Below are positions 33,063 to 45,810 of a DNA stretch of 64,000 nt, piece after piece (within the stretch, counting starts at the first letter, position 1; each line of letters begins with the position of its first letter). The DNA is from Erodium maritimum (taxonomy: Eukaryota > Streptophyta > Magnoliopsida > Geraniales > Geraniaceae). The position numbers and the translations under genes are program-made. The notes below the pieces were generated by a model. The model did not search any database and was not told the origin of the DNA. It saw only the letters and a program-made list of their open reading frames with translations. The stretch spans positions 49,373,825 to 49,437,824 of the forward strand of contig OY997591.1 in the NCBI GenBank assembly GCA_963921825.1. The letters are read 5' to 3'.

Positions 33063-36000
33063 TGTCACGCCCCAAATCCGATTTTGGCCGGACTCGAGAC
33101 GTGACCTAAAACAAACGAGGTAAAAGTAATAAAACTGTAATAAATTCCTTTACAACTGAAAACTAGTCCAAAGCATTTCTCAATAATCCAAAAAAGATGT
33201 CAAAACTTGATAAGTAACATAAGGTAAATAAAGTTCAACAATGTGGACCAACACATCTCTAATACAATCCTCAAGACATCCGGAAGCTCCCGAGCCTCGA
33301 ATTTCTTCAAATCTCAAGCATACATGTACACACAATAAATAAACAAATAAGGGTGAGCTTACGCTCAGTAGGGAAAATCGTAAGTGACCTTTGTCTCCAA
33401 GTTTAATATTAAAACTGTTTTAATTCGATGTCACAAAAGTATTTAAAACCCTTAAACCAAAGGATGTAATAAACAAATAAGAGTAACAATATCAATAGTG
33501 CATTCTCAAGGATAACGATACTTCCCAGAGAACAGATGGAGAACATTATAATAAAATAGAAACCCATCACACTGGGAACAAGTAAATACTATTAATCAAA
33601 GAAATGTTATGGAATCCGTTGTGATGAAATAACATCGCTTCTTCAAAGATGACAGTAACTTAAAAGAAGTTCATAACAAATACTTTAACGGATCAATAAT
33701 ATTATAAATGAGAATAATCAATATCTTGCCAACCACTCGCTTTCTCAAGCCTCCGATCCATGGATAGATTCTGGGATCACATCGGTTCCCACATTCCGAT
33801 CCACCAGAGTATCCATATCATATCAGATTTTCCCTCGGTCCAGAGGAAGCACATGCGTCGGGGCACCGGAAACAATCCCAAATGGACGCTTATCATCGGG
33901 ATTCCTAGAAATGCCTCCAAAGGACCTTATGTCATAGGGAACCAAGGTAGTGCTCCACTGGGACGCACATCCTTGGGTGAAACCTTAGTAACCATCTCTC
34001 AAGATGTAACCCAAATAATATCCCGCAGGATCTGCTCATAATCAATCTATACATCCCGCAGGATCTGCCAATAATCAATAAATATCCCGCAGGATCTGCT
34101 CATAATAAATCTATATATCCCGCGGGATCTGCCAATAATCAATAAATATCCCGCAGGATCTGCTCATAATCAATCTATATATCTCGCAGGATCTGCCAAT
34201 AATCAATAAATATCCCGCAGGATCTGCTCATAATCAATCTATATATCCCGCAGGATCTGCCAATAATCAATAATATCCCGCAGGATCTGCCAATAATCAA
34301 CTCTCGTAATATCCAATAACCAATGCCCTCATGCTCCAATACTCAGTCCATATCTCACTGTATCTGTCCAACTCCAACCACCACAACGGCACCGGATTAC
34401 CCCCCCCCCCCCGGTGTAGTACCAAACCAAGCAAACAAACAGACAAACCAATAAACGAGCATGCATTCAAGAATAAGAATAAAGGAACAAGCATTTCATC
34501 CATCCATCAAGCAACACACGTCAGAACACACTTTCATCACAACCCAGACAACCAACACCATTTCATACTTACCGTACACTTACCTGTCACCAACCATCGG
34601 TACATCGATCACCTGATTGTACCCCTTTGGCACAACCAGTCATACTCGATCATCCGTTCAACCAACAATTATATCAACATAAACACTCAATCAGCCAAGT
34701 ATGTATTCAACCAATCAATCATCATGTGAACGAACAAAATAGCATTCAATCATACGAGATAATCTAATTTCATTAGACTCTTAAGTTAACCGAGCAATTA
34801 GCAACCAAGCATGTGAACCTAGCACACACCTAATCCGAGAGCTCTTCACAGCCTCTCTACCAGTAAATCAATTTCTCAAGTATTGAAAGCACACTTCACT
34901 AATTGTCATTGTCCTAAGCATGCATACTAGACTCATCCATTTATTAGTAATTGAAATACAATTATTCTAGTTATTCGCATCCTATAGGCAATTCTAGGAC
35001 CTTTCCGATTTTATTATCCTAATCATGCATTCTAAGTGTTAATTACGTAATTAAGACTTTCCCTACCTTGCGGTCTTCCTCTAAAAAACTCTGATGAAAA
35101 GCTCGAGTGATCACAACTCCGTTCTTCACACGGGTTCCGGCGTGATCTTCGTTCTTCTAGCTCGGGTCCAAGCCCTTGATCTCGGGCGAAGTCCCGTCTA
35201 GTTTTGACAAAGGAAAGTCCAATCAAAACCGGTAAAAGTCCGAAGGTCCACTGATTTAACCAAAAGTCCTTTAAATTCTCACCTTGAATTAATAAAACCA
35301 GTTGATTAAATCTGATTTTAAATAATAAATTTATTTAAAATCTGGGTTGACCCGGATCCAACTTGGCACGACCCAGATCCGGACCCGAGCCCGGTCTAGA
35401 CCCGGTTCAGGCCCGAAACCAAGTCCAGTGCTTTGGGCCCACGGCCCGAATCCTGTCTGCCCGGCCCGAGGCCACGTTCGGCCCACAGAGTTCTGGTTCA
35501 GGCCCAAAAAGCCCACCTGATCTTCCTCCTCGAGCACGACGGTGAGGCCGACTTCGGCGTCTTCAAGGTTATTCCGGCGAGTTTGCACGAGAAGCAGAGA
35601 GGGCGGAGAGACGATGGCAGGGTGTCAGGGCGAAGGGGAAGACGTCGTCAGGACAAAAGACGAGCTTCCCGTCCAGATCTGGCCACCAGTGACGCTCGCC
35701 GGAGTTAGAATTACAGATCTGGAGCTCAAAACTCCGGCGACGCTCTCCGGTCACTTCTGACCCCAAACCCAGTGCAAAACTTGAGGATCTCCGGAGAGAA
35801 GGGACGGGGAAGACGGAGCTGGTGAGGAATCAACCTCACTGTTGCTTCTTGTCCCTGATTTGGCTCGGTGAAGTTTGATTCTGACGACGGTGGTTTCGAT
35901 TCGAGGACGAAGACGAAGAGAAGGAAGGGGCCGCGGTGGTTCCTGGCACGGGGCGAGGTTCTGGTGCTCCGGCCTCGTCGTGTCGTCGCGGTGGCTCGAG

Positions 36001-36319
36001 TTGAGGCCGGAGAAGGCGTCGCCGACGAGGGTTTGGTTTCGGAGATGAAGAGACGGGTTTGAGAGAGAGAGAAAGGGCGTGCCTCGGGAAGCGTGAAGGA
36101 AAAGAGGATGCTCGTCTGAAGCTAGGGTTAACGCGTGAGGAGCTTTGGGCCTGATCTGATTGATTGGGCCGGTTCTGACTTGGCCCAAATGGTTGAGTCA
36201 GGCTGGCCCAATCCCCTCTTCCTATATCCAACAAATAAACCCGTTCTCACTCCCTCGAGGTTCCCACCATTCGACGTTAATATTTAATACTTCAAATATT
36301 AATTTTTCCGGTCTTTACA
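33063..36319 (-). repeat. Gypsy-1 3' LTR (complete, 3.26 kb)
   Basis: It matches 50,160-52,937 over its first ~2.67 kb (plus-strand order), with scattered substitutions of roughly 1-2% by eye. It contains the cccgcaggatctg tandem array, a poly-C run (about 34,400-34,411) that is shorter in the other LTR, and a GC-rich region (35,340-36,200). Open frames inside it, such as 33,760-34,041, recur in the other LTR only because LTRs are copies. Confidence 0.9.
34017..34300 (+). repeat. ~32-bp tandem repeats in Gypsy-1 3' LTR
   Basis: Nine copies of cccgc(a/g)ggatctgc alternate between two spacer types (ctcataatc… and caataatc…), so the higher-order unit is about 64 bp. The other LTR has twelve copies at 51,115-51,498. 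Confidence 0.93.
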
Positions 36320-36333
36320 GTCTACCCCCCTTA
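36320..36333 (-). other. Gypsy-1 polypurine tract
   Basis: On the minus strand TAAGGGGGGTAGAC lies directly before the 3' LTR start. This tract primes plus-strand DNA synthesis. The frame leading into it still reads FEDEIPLRGVD. Confidence 0.85.
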
Positions 36334-38234
36334 AAGGAATTTCGTCCTCGAAATTTAAGATGAACGCGCTCCTCTCGTCCCTATCTTAGGGAACATTTGT
36401 TTAAGACTCACTAGAGAGGGATCCGCAGTGTACTTCCGCAGTTTGGGAAAACGGGGAAATTGCTAGGCAACGGCTCTAGTCCTGCCTGAAGATCTCAAAA
36501 TGTTTGATAAATTGCGGGGCCTACTTGCTTCCATCGCGGTCGAACCGCTAAAGGTCCTTCTTAGGCTCACTCTCAGAAATACGCGTTTACCGACTGTAAC
36601 CTCCAGAGGTTTGTGCCTTCTAACTGTAAAACTCTTTTGTCTGCTCTGCACGGTTTTTAATCGTTTCCAAATCTACGCGAACTTCACTTAACCGAGCTTC
36701 GCTAGATTACACTAGTTACTCAAATGCCACACTTGGCGGTACAAAACCGCCTCACCCAACTTCACGAAAACAAGTGCAACGTTTTACTAACTCAAGAATA
36801 CCGAGCAGAAATACAAGTCGAGCAACATCTAAACACTTAAGAAAACTGAGATGAGGATCTCGATATCCCACACCGGAAATTCCGTCGTCAAGGGTATCCT
36901 GCTGGAACGCTCTACGAGTCAAACAAAGTCGGAAACACACACCAACGTAACTCAACCGATTTCTCCTTAGTGATCGCCATGAGGTTAAACCCAACAGAAC
37001 TCAAATACTAACAAGTTGAGACCGACTACAAACAACTTCCAAGGGAGCAATACGTACTTCAAACAACAAACAAAAGACCTCACTAACACCGAAGGATCTG
37101 GAACAAACGTCCGTTTCACCACATCTCGTGGAAAGGTAGGCGTACCACAAACAAGTGAATAAAACAAAGCACTGACCTCTAGTCGTAAGTCGGCGTGCCT
37201 CAAAACGTACTACCATAAGGAGCTCACATTATCCGCTGTGCGGCATACTTGCCCAATTCTAACAGCAGGTCACACCTGGTAAAACCGTTCAAGATTCTCA
37301 ATCTGATAAAGATTAAACCACTCAACAAGTATCACGATCCTATAATAAGGAGAAATAACCATTCTCAACTACGGTCGATCACAAAAGTTAACCAACTTGT
37401 TATAATTCTCTTATCGTCGAAATCAGTTCACACTTCTGACAAAACCAACTTACAAGTCGCTTCGTCTAAGTTAATGTATCTGCGATACCACGGTTTTCCA
37501 ACTTGGTGTACGGTTCCGTACAACCACGAACTCTACCAACACCTAGTCGAACGAACGACGTACAATAACAAGAGAGGTAGAACCTCGTACTGGCGTTTAG
37601 CCGAAAGTAGGCGTCCTTCAAGACACCAAACAACGTACAAAAGTCACACTCGACAGCGAAACACAATCCAAGATTGATCAATAAGGTTTATCCCGATCGG
37701 TCGTGATCCTTATACCGTTGACATTCGTTCACGGGCTGTCGATCAAAACAACTTATAGTCAAGTCCACCCAAATCACCCATAATGAGTAATCAGCATGCA
37801 CTGAGATATCGATAAATTGAACCGTGCAGAAACTAAAGCGGTTTCTTCCATCGTTCCTCGAACAACTCAAAATCACCAACGATTAACTCATAACCTTACC
37901 TGTTCCCATGCATGGCACAAAACCCGACCTACCACACAACGCTTCGTTCGGTGCCATCTTGTTACTGGCCTGGAAGCTTGTGGTAGTCGCCCTCGGCTAT
38001 CTGTTGACGAGTGTCAACGCCGGGTGCTCTCACTTCTAAGGCGTAACCCTATGGTACGCTTAGTACTCACTGGACGAACGTAGGGAGCACGTTCTAATCC
38101 AATCTCTTAAGTACGACACACACTTGTGCAACTTTTCGCTTTTAAAGCGGGATTTTGAAACAACCCTGCTTCGATGGTTCGAACTTTAAAACTTAAATCT
38201 TAAGCATGGGTAGAAGAAGCTGGAGATTACTATT
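36334..38234 (-). other. Gypsy-1 interior without recognisable pol
   Basis: About 1.9 kb downstream of gag where protease, reverse transcriptase and integrase would be expected. Only short frames occur on both strands, none with a motif I recognise. The ~5.4-kb interior is too short for a full gag-pol plus the 2-kb leader. This suggests an internally deleted, non-autonomous element. Confidence 0.5.
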
Positions 38235-38279
38235 CCTGTGGGTTATGGGCCCACCACGCTTCCGCTGCGCTACCCTGAT
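38235..38279 (-). pseudogene. 5' 45 nt of initiator tRNA-Met embedded in Gypsy-1
   Basis: The minus strand reads ATCAGGGTAGCGCAGCGG, then the D-arm end and the anticodon arm GTGGGCCCATAACCCAC, then AGG. This matches plant initiator tRNA-Met from nucleotide 1 to about 45, including the CAU anticodon loop, with two differences (positions 6 and 9). The match stops there: the T arm and acceptor 3' strand are absent, so it cannot be a functional tRNA gene. It is in the same sense as the Gypsy-1 RNA, whose primer is this very tRNA. The tRNA sequence is recalled from memory; the match is too long and ordered to be chance. Confidence 0.75.
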
Positions 38280-38599
38280 CTCGTCGTTGCCTGGTCATCT
38301 CTTGTGACCGTTCGGACCGTCTACTGGTCAAGGCCGCAGCCTTTCACTGCTCGGGCATTCGTTGCCGATAGCGTTTGATGAACGTCTGATGTTTCACCAC
38401 TCTGTTCTTAAAACTCGATTCTCACTATCGAAGAAGGAAAAGAACTTCCCGAATTACCAGGTCTGTTACTCCTCTTTCACGCCCAAATTGGCGTTCGTTG
38501 GTGCTACCGCACCTCTGGTCAGTGTGTTTAAGATACGGTTAGGGTTTACCAGTCTTAATCTCGTTCCAATAGAGAATAACCATGTAAACAATACGACCC

Positions 38600-39040
38600 A
38601 GTGTAAAGCTCGAGTGTTAGCAAACACAATCCACAACGTAAATCGTAAACGACACTCTAAGCGATCTCAAGATCGATATCAAGTCCCTCAGCTCGGGGCC
38701 CGGCATTCTCGTATGCTTGGCCCTACTGAAACAGAAGTCCTCCTCTCGATGGTGGTGGAAGAATCTGCTGTGATAGTGTGCCCTCTTATTGGCTCTCGTA
38801 GGCCGACCTGCAGGACGGTTGGTGAATACAACATTCCATGGGCAGTTCCGGCTCAGATGTCCACAATGTTTGCACGAATGGCAATACTGTGCCACCGGGG
38901 CAGGTCCAACTGACACTGCTGCACTAACCCGTCGTGTCCCATCGGATTGGGTCCGAGGTTAAAACAATCCTGGGATCCTCTGCCTCTAAGTATGGCGACT
39001 CCGTGACGACCTTAGGAAGTCACTCGGCCTCGGCCTGGTC
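38600..39040 (-). pseudogene. Gypsy-1 gag relic, C-terminal part with zinc knuckle
   Basis: The minus strand reads PVAQYCHSCKHCGHLSRNCPW, a complete CX2CX4HX4C nucleocapsid knuckle, after a basic Arg/Ser-rich stretch. It is the downstream half of gag. The upstream half lies across the Copia insertion at 47,503-48,117. Gag would package the element RNA in cytoplasmic particles. Stops lie on both sides of the knuckle. Confidence 0.7.
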
Positions 39041-39045
39041 CTCCG

Positions 39046-40733
39046 TGTTAGTCTTAGTGCCCGTAGCTCAATCATAAATGTCCAAATGTATATATCATCA
39101 TTAGCAATAAAATTAAAGCGGCTTTATATTACTTATGTGTTGGAGTAATATATCGATGTGTGCTCTGATCTATGCCCACCATGCGAATAGAACCATAGAT
39201 CGAGATAGATCACACTCGATGGGTCCCTAGTCAACAAAGCTTCACTGGAAGCGACTAGTATGAAAGATGGCTCTTTATGGCTTACGTTCTGTTAGTCATT
39301 GGAATGGGATTCCGGATTCTGATCATAGATATCATGTGGGACATGATATTGGACGACCCGCCCTGAATATGTGCCATAGATTAAGTCATGAACATATTTA
39401 GTGTTGTAGCTTGTCATGTATCCTTAGACCAAGGAGTCTTTGTGATCGCTATGTAGTCAACAACTGAATTTGACCTGAGCCTAACGTTGTCCGTAACAGG
39501 GCTTCCATAACGGCCAGGATTGGCTTGGGGACGGGCTACATGAGTGACACGAAAGACGGCTAAGGGATTTATCCCTCATACTAAGGTATGGGAAAGATAT
39601 CGGTTCTCGGCCACTTGATCGAGAGTGACTGGAAGAATAGCATGGCCATGCACATGATACTGGGTATCATATCTTCAGTCATCTCACATATCAAGGAACG
39701 GTGATTGAGAATAATAAGGATGACGACTCTATGCCTTATCTCAATCAGGATATCGGAGATAAAAGGGTAATGACAGGGACGACGGAAAGGTTAGAATCGA
39801 CAGGGTCGATTCGTTATGTAGTGTCAGGCAATACTAAAGTCTCGTTAGTTGCCACTTAAATAGGATCAAGTAAAATGGGATTTTACGTTGATCTATTGAC
39901 ATGCATAAACCTAAGGGTCACACCGGAGGATGAAACTCATTGACACATTTATGGAGAATGGCCAAAAGGGAGTTGTCTCGGGACATGACCAAAACTGGGT
40001 TTTGGATCATGTGCCCGTAAGTGAATAGGACTTTACGGATCGAGACAAGGCTTGGAGTCTTGGGATTGATCGCGTCGGATAATGTTGGACATTTCCGGTA
40101 TGGAAGGCATGGAGGCGATGAGCGAATCACGGGACCTCGTTGGAAATGGCCACGGGCCATGTTCCAAGAGGCCCATGAAAGGCCCATGCAACCAAGGCCC
40201 ATGGAACTAATTAATCAAGTCTTGATTAATTAGTACTAAGTAAGCAAGACAAGGATTAAGGCATTGGTGATTCACCACCTAACCGAATCTTGTCTTGCCA
40301 TACTTTGTCCTATTTACACCTTACTTGACACCATACTTGTCCCATGCCTTTAGTTGGACAAGTATGGGTTTTGTTATGTTTAAGTCATCTTTTTTCAACA
40401 TAACAAAGACAAGACAAGAATAGGAAACACATTTTCTCTCCCTCTTCCATGACCATTTCGGGTTTGGCTAGTTTCCACCTCCATGTTTGTGTTCTTGAGT
40501 CCTCAAAGAGAAGAACTACGTGGCTTTGATTCCCATGTGGATACGTAGGCGTCTTGGAGACTCAAGCCAATCATTCGTTAACCGGTGTTCTTGTTTTGGT
40601 AAGAACTAGTGCTGAATTTTTCTCTTGTTAATCCATTCTTTGTTAGTTGTTTCATGGTTCTAATTGTCTCTTGGTTTTCATTGATTTTCCGCTGCGAGTG
40701 GGTTCATCTCCAACCCTACCTCGAGACCCAACA
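39046..40733 (+). repeat. Copia-1 5' LTR
   Basis: 1,688 bp, nearly identical to the 3' LTR. Differences seen include a one-base indel near 39,060 and substitutions such as cattagc/cgttagc, gaccgcg/gatcgcg and gtggg/gttgg. It contains an inverted motif ttaatcaagtcttgattaa near 40,210. Confidence 0.95.
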
Positions 40734-40734
40734 G

Positions 40735-40746
40735 TGGTATCAGAGC
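40735..40746 (+). other. Copia-1 primer-binding site (initiator tRNA-Met)
   Basis: TGGTATCAGAGC starts one base after the 5' LTR end. It is complementary to the 3' end of initiator tRNA-Met. Confidence 0.95.
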
Positions 40747-42288
40747 CGTGCTACCTTCGGGATTCACAAGACGGTGTTCAAAGTTTTGGTTTTGCTTGAA
40801 AGTTTCGTTTTTTGGCATGATGTTTTTCTAAATTGTTTGATAACATGTTTTAAATTCTTGTTCATGGATTTAATGCATGTAAAATGAATTTTTGAAAATT
40901 ATTTCAAATCTGGAAATTTTGAAAAAAATTTGATTTTTTGGGTCTCGGGAGCGGGACTCTCGAGGAGCCGAAACCGGGACCGAACGGGGCTCCGTTTGAC
41001 GGAGATAGGCCAAGCATGACCATTGGATGGTTGATATGCCAAGGCTAAACCGTTTTGTTAGTTATGACGAGTTTGGAACCGTCATGATGAACTCGAAGAT
41101 CAAATGTTCAAAAGTTTCATTTTTGAACGGTTTCGATAAACCGAGCATCAAAAAATTTCGAAACTTGGCTATTAATTAAAACCGGAAAATCACATGATGT
41201 TTGATAACATGCTTGTTTGATAACACGATGTGTGATGTGATGTTGGCATGGTGTACATAATAGCCCCGAGCTCAATTTAATTATTTATCGCTTTTCACGG
41301 CCTGCGAGCCGTTAGTGTTAGCGTGTAATTATTCTTTCAAGGTGTGGTCGTCGAACCACTTGTTTGTAATATTTATTTATTCCCGACCTGCGAGTCGTGT
41401 ATTAAATTGTAATATTTTACTCAAGATGAAGAAAGGGCGAAAAGGTCATTTGGTGGCTTTTTGGGTGTTGGCATCGTCTTGGAGTCGGTGGAGCTCAAGA
41501 AGCTAGTGGGAGTTAGTTTAGGGGGCTATTATGTGCATATTTATCGCTTTATGCTTGGTTTAGTTTATGCATGATTAATTCTGTGTTTTAGAATTGCATG
41601 CTTAACTTTATTTACCGAGCATATCACCTCACATGCAAAGATAAAATTGGAATTTTAATCCTTGTGTGTGAGCCCTTAGAATCGTCATTACATTGGATGT
41701 AGTTGACGGGTTCGAAGGAAGAATTACATTGGATGTAATTTGAGGCATCATTTCATTTGGAATGTAGTTGATGTGCTCATCGCATCTAGGATGTGTCAAA
41801 GTTTTAAACACAACCGGACAAGTAAAAACGGGTCATGTCCGATACCTCCCAATTATCAACACCTTACTACCTCCCCGTCCTATGGGTGTCGTGCGCATTA
41901 GCGGAGCATCCATGGGAAAGCGGGGTAGTAGGTTTGGACGACATATGTGGGTGTCGTGCGCATTAGCGGAGCACCTACATAGTGACGAGCCATAGTTGAA
42001 AATTGGTGGACCCGACTACGATTCTCAGCCTGAGGTTGAGCTAGGGTAACAGATAGGGTAAGTCGTGTACATAAGTACATACCCTAGCCAAGAGTCACAT
42101 TGGATGTGATTGGATGGAGTCCTACCTACATAGCTCGATTAAGTGGTGAGCATTAGTTCAGCTTAATCGAGTGAATCAAGGATCTTGGTTTCAGATTCTA
42201 AAGGTTTAGAATTGATTGTTGGTGTTTAAGCTTGATCTTCATAAAATTTATTCAGTTTACTGATTGAATTTTATCTGTTGTAGATCAA
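40747..42288 (+). other. Copia-1 leader region
   Basis: About 1.5 kb of non-coding leader between primer site and gag, long for a Copia. It has small imperfect repeats: ttacattggatgtag-type phrases at about 41,690-41,770, and gtgtcgtgcgcattagcgga twice (about 41,886 and 41,948). No frame with a domain is seen. Confidence 0.6.
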
Positions 42289-45200
42289 ATGGCAAATTCA
42301 GCGAACATTAATAGTTTGTCATTAAAAACCATTCTTGACAGGGTCAAGCTAAATGGGACAAACTATTTGGACTGGTACAGAATTTTGAGGATAGTCCTCA
42401 AGTCTGAACGCAAAGAATATGTCCTTGACAAGGCTGTCTCTAAGACCATATCAGAGTTACATGAAGTGTCATTAACTGCTGAGAAGAATATCTCAGGGAT
42501 CTGGGATCCAAGGGTATTCTGATGGTCAACAAGGGAATTGGAAGTGGCAAGGGCTGGGCCCATGCGCACTTGGCAGGAAAGATGAGACACTTGGGAATGT
42601 CTGCTTCTACTGCCAACAGCCTGGTCATTGGAACCGGGATTACAGGAAGTTCACGGCTGATCTGAAGAAGGGCAGTGGGACTGCGCCTTCATCAAATAGC
42701 CTGGATGATCTGAAGAAGGGCAGTAGGACTGCGCCTTCATCAGGAAACCTGGATGATCTAAGGAAGGGCGGTGGGACCGTGCCTTCATTCGGTATTAACT
42801 CTATAGAGCTACATCTCTCTACTTCCAAAGATTCATGGGTATTAGATACCATGACTGAATCTCACACATGCACTAATATATGGTGGCTGAAAGTAGGAGA
42901 GATTTGGAAAGCACGAAATGGACCTCAGAGTTGTGGCAACTGCTGTAGGATCCATGAGTCTTGCTTTGCCAAGAGGCCTTGTCTTAGTATTGTATAATGT
43001 ATATTGCATAGCTACTTTTAGTAGGAATATTATATCTATATCCGTGTTTGACAAGGAAGGATATAATGTTAATATTGGAAATGGAGTTTTCAATGTTCTA
43101 TGCAATGATATGTTTTATACCAATACTGACATGGTTGGAGGATTGTACATATTAGATATGGGTAACAATGCCTCAAGTTCTATATATTTCGTTAATACCA
43201 AGAGGTCTAAATCCAACGATTTAAACCTAACTCTGTTATAGTACTGTCATTTGGGTCGCATAAACAAGAAGCGCCTATCAGCACTTCAGAAGTGCGGGCT
43301 TTCAGGTTCATTCGAATTCCATTCGATCGATAGGTGCAAGGTTTGTTTGATGGGCAAAATGACTAAAGTGCCCTTTATCGATCTCGATGAAAGGGCGGGT
43401 GAATTATTGGGGCTGATACACTCGAATGTGTGTAGACCAATAAGTTCACTTGCCAGGAGGGGTTTTAGCTACTTTATCACATTTACTGATGATTACAGTA
43501 AATATGGTTATGTCTATTCGGTGAGACATAAGTCTGAAGCTTTTGATAAATTCAAAGAGTTTAAGACTATAGTAGAAAACCAGCTCGACAAAGGTATTAA
43601 GGCACTTCGATTGGATCGAGGTGGAAAATACTTGACCACAGAGTTATTAGATCATCTAAAAGAGAATGGGATCCTTTTGGAATGGACTCCTCCTAGGTCA
43701 CTGTAGTTGAAAGGTGTAGCCAAACGGAGAAATCGGACATTGTTAGAGAATGGTCTGTTCCATGATTAGTTGGACTGATCTCCCAATCTCTTTTAGGGGT
43801 TTTGCTCTAGAGACGACCGCATTCATAGTGAATCGGGCTTCGACGAATGGTGTGGAAGGGACACCATTTTAAAAATGGTACGGGATGATGCCCGCTTTGT
43901 CCTTCCTAAAGATTTGTGGTTACAAGGCTTATGTAAAACATTTGGTTTCAACTAAGCTCGAACCAAGATCTGAGATATGCACCTTCGTGTGGTATCCCAA
44001 AGCAACAAGGGGATACTACATCTACAATCCCAGTGAGAACATGGTGTTCGTCGCATGGGGCGGGGTCTTTATGGAAAAGGAGTTTTGTTTCCAAAGACGT
44101 CATTGGGAGGACTGTGCATCTCGAAGAAATTCAGGATGGTACAGATCCGTCTAAACCAATTGGCAACCCAGTAGAAAGGAGCCAGAGATTGTCGTAGAGT
44201 AAGAACCAATTCCTGTTACAATTCCGGAAGGTCCAAGGCGATTTGAAAGGATCAATCTTCCACCTCCAAGATATGGTATCCGGAGGTGACAATGAAGTCA
44301 TGGTGGATCACGATGATCCAGCCACCTTTCAGGAAGTCGTGGATGGGCCCAACTCCGAGTTATGGCTGGGAGCCATGAGGGAGGAAATGCAATCCATGTC
44401 GGACAACCGAGTCTGGGAACCGGTTGATCCCATCAATGGGGTAATGACCATCGGATGCAAATGGATCTTCAAGGTGAAGATGGAGATGGACGGCAACCCT
44501 CTGACCTACAAAGCTCAACTGGTGGCGAAAGGTTATAGGCATGGATTGACTATGAGGAAACCTTCTCCCTAGTGGCTATGGTCAAAATCGATCCAAATTC
44601 TTCTTGACATAACTGCGTATCATAATTACGAGATATGGAAAGTGGATGTCAAAACCGCTTTTCTAAATGGAAATTTGACTGAGTACATTTGTATGTCTCG
44701 GCCCAAAGGTTTTGACGATCCGAAGAATAAAGGAAAGATTTATAAGTTGTTGAAATCCATATATGGATTGAAACGAACTTCTCGGAGTTGGATCCTTCGT
44801 TTTGATGAAGCTGTAATTGGACTTGGCTTAATCAAGAACGAGGATGAATCTTGCGTTTATAAGAAGGCTAGTGGGAGCAAGATTACCTTTCTGGTTCTCA
44901 TTGAAAACGACATCCCAACCTTGCACGAGACTAAAGCTTGGTTGAGGAAGTGTTTTTCAATAAAGGACTTAGGCGATGCTTCTTATATCTTAAGGATTAA
45001 GATATGTAGAGATCGCACCAAGAGGGTCTTGGATTTAAGTCAGGGAACCTATGTGAAAAAGGCATTGAGTAGGTTCTTAATGCTCGATTCAAAGAAAGGA
45101 CTCTTACCCACTAGTCATGGCATTCATCTCAGCAAGACTCAGTGTCCTAAGACACCTGATGAGCTGAAAAGGATGATGAGAATCATATGTGCCTGGGGGC

Positions 45201-45660
45201 AGGATCGATCATATATGCCATGACATGTATGAGACCAGACGTCTCGTAAACCTTATGTTGTACCAGTAGACATCATTCTAACCCGGGGGAAAGATGATGC
45301 TGAACTAGTTGTCGAAGGATGAGTAGACGCTAGTTTTCCAAGACAAATCCAGATGACTTTAGAAGTCAATCAGGATATGTGTTTACGCTGAATGGCAGAG
45401 CTTTAGCTGGGAGAGCGTAAACCAAGATATCATTGCCGAATCTACGATAGAGGCCAAGTACATGGATGCTGCAGAGGCAGCTAAGGAGGCTATGTGGATT
45501 TGGAAATTCATGGCAGGGTTGGGTGTAATTAAAAACCCATCCAGCCCGATGAATCCATCTTGCGACAACACAAGGGCCATTACGCAAGCTAAAAGCCTAG
45601 ATCGTATAACAAATCCAAACATGTACTGCGGCATATCCACCTCATCAGATAAATACTGAA
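42289..45660 (+). pseudogene. Copia-1 gag-pol relic lacking the YVDD catalytic box
   Basis: Gag start at 42,289 (MANSANINSLSLKTILDRVK), cut short by a large deletion. A gag zinc knuckle at about 42,600-42,645 (CFYCQQPGHWNRDY) has its last Cys changed to Tyr. GAG-pre-integrase and integrase span about 43,245-43,706 (HLGRINKKRL, CKVCLMGK, FITFTDDYSKYGYVY) and end at a TAG after WTPPRSL. Reverse transcriptase spans about 44,340-45,220 (CKWIFKVKM, MDVKTAFLNG, KSIYGLKRTSRSW). Where YVDD should stand the frame goes FLVL directly to ENDIPTLHETKAW, so the catalytic aspartates are deleted. An RNase H remnant follows to ~45,660. Confidence 0.9.
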
Positions 45661-45796
45661 CTGAGGTGAAGTGAAGATAACCGATATTGCAACAGATGAT
45701 AACATAGCCAACCCTTTGACTAAGGCAGTGTCACTGCCTGAACATGTTAGACATGTAAAGTCGATGGGGACATATTGGAGTTTAGATTGGAACTAG

Positions 45797-45810
45797 GGCA
45801 AGTGGGAGAT
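45797..45810 (+). other. Copia-1 polypurine tract
   Basis: GGCAAGTGGGAGAT immediately precedes the 3' LTR. This is the usual Copia plus-strand primer. The reverse complement follows the LTR of the minus-strand copy at 55,083. Confidence 0.9.

Noticed and set aside
33760-34041. A 93-residue frame repeated almost unchanged at 50,857-51,138, suggesting a conserved small protein
   Set aside because: Both copies lie in the two LTRs of Gypsy-1, so identity follows from LTR duplication and not from selection on a protein.
34017-34300. Regularly spaced repeats resembling a CRISPR array
   Set aside because: Spacers are themselves repeated, there are no cas genes, the DNA is plant nuclear, and the array is inside an LTR.
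36985-37681. Several 60-140-residue frames on both strands in Gypsy-1 interior, possibly pol
   Set aside because: None contains a protease, reverse-transcriptase, RNase H or integrase motif that I can recognise.
38235-38279. A functional initiator tRNA-Met gene
   Set aside because: Only nucleotides 1-45 are present; the T arm and 3' acceptor strand are missing.
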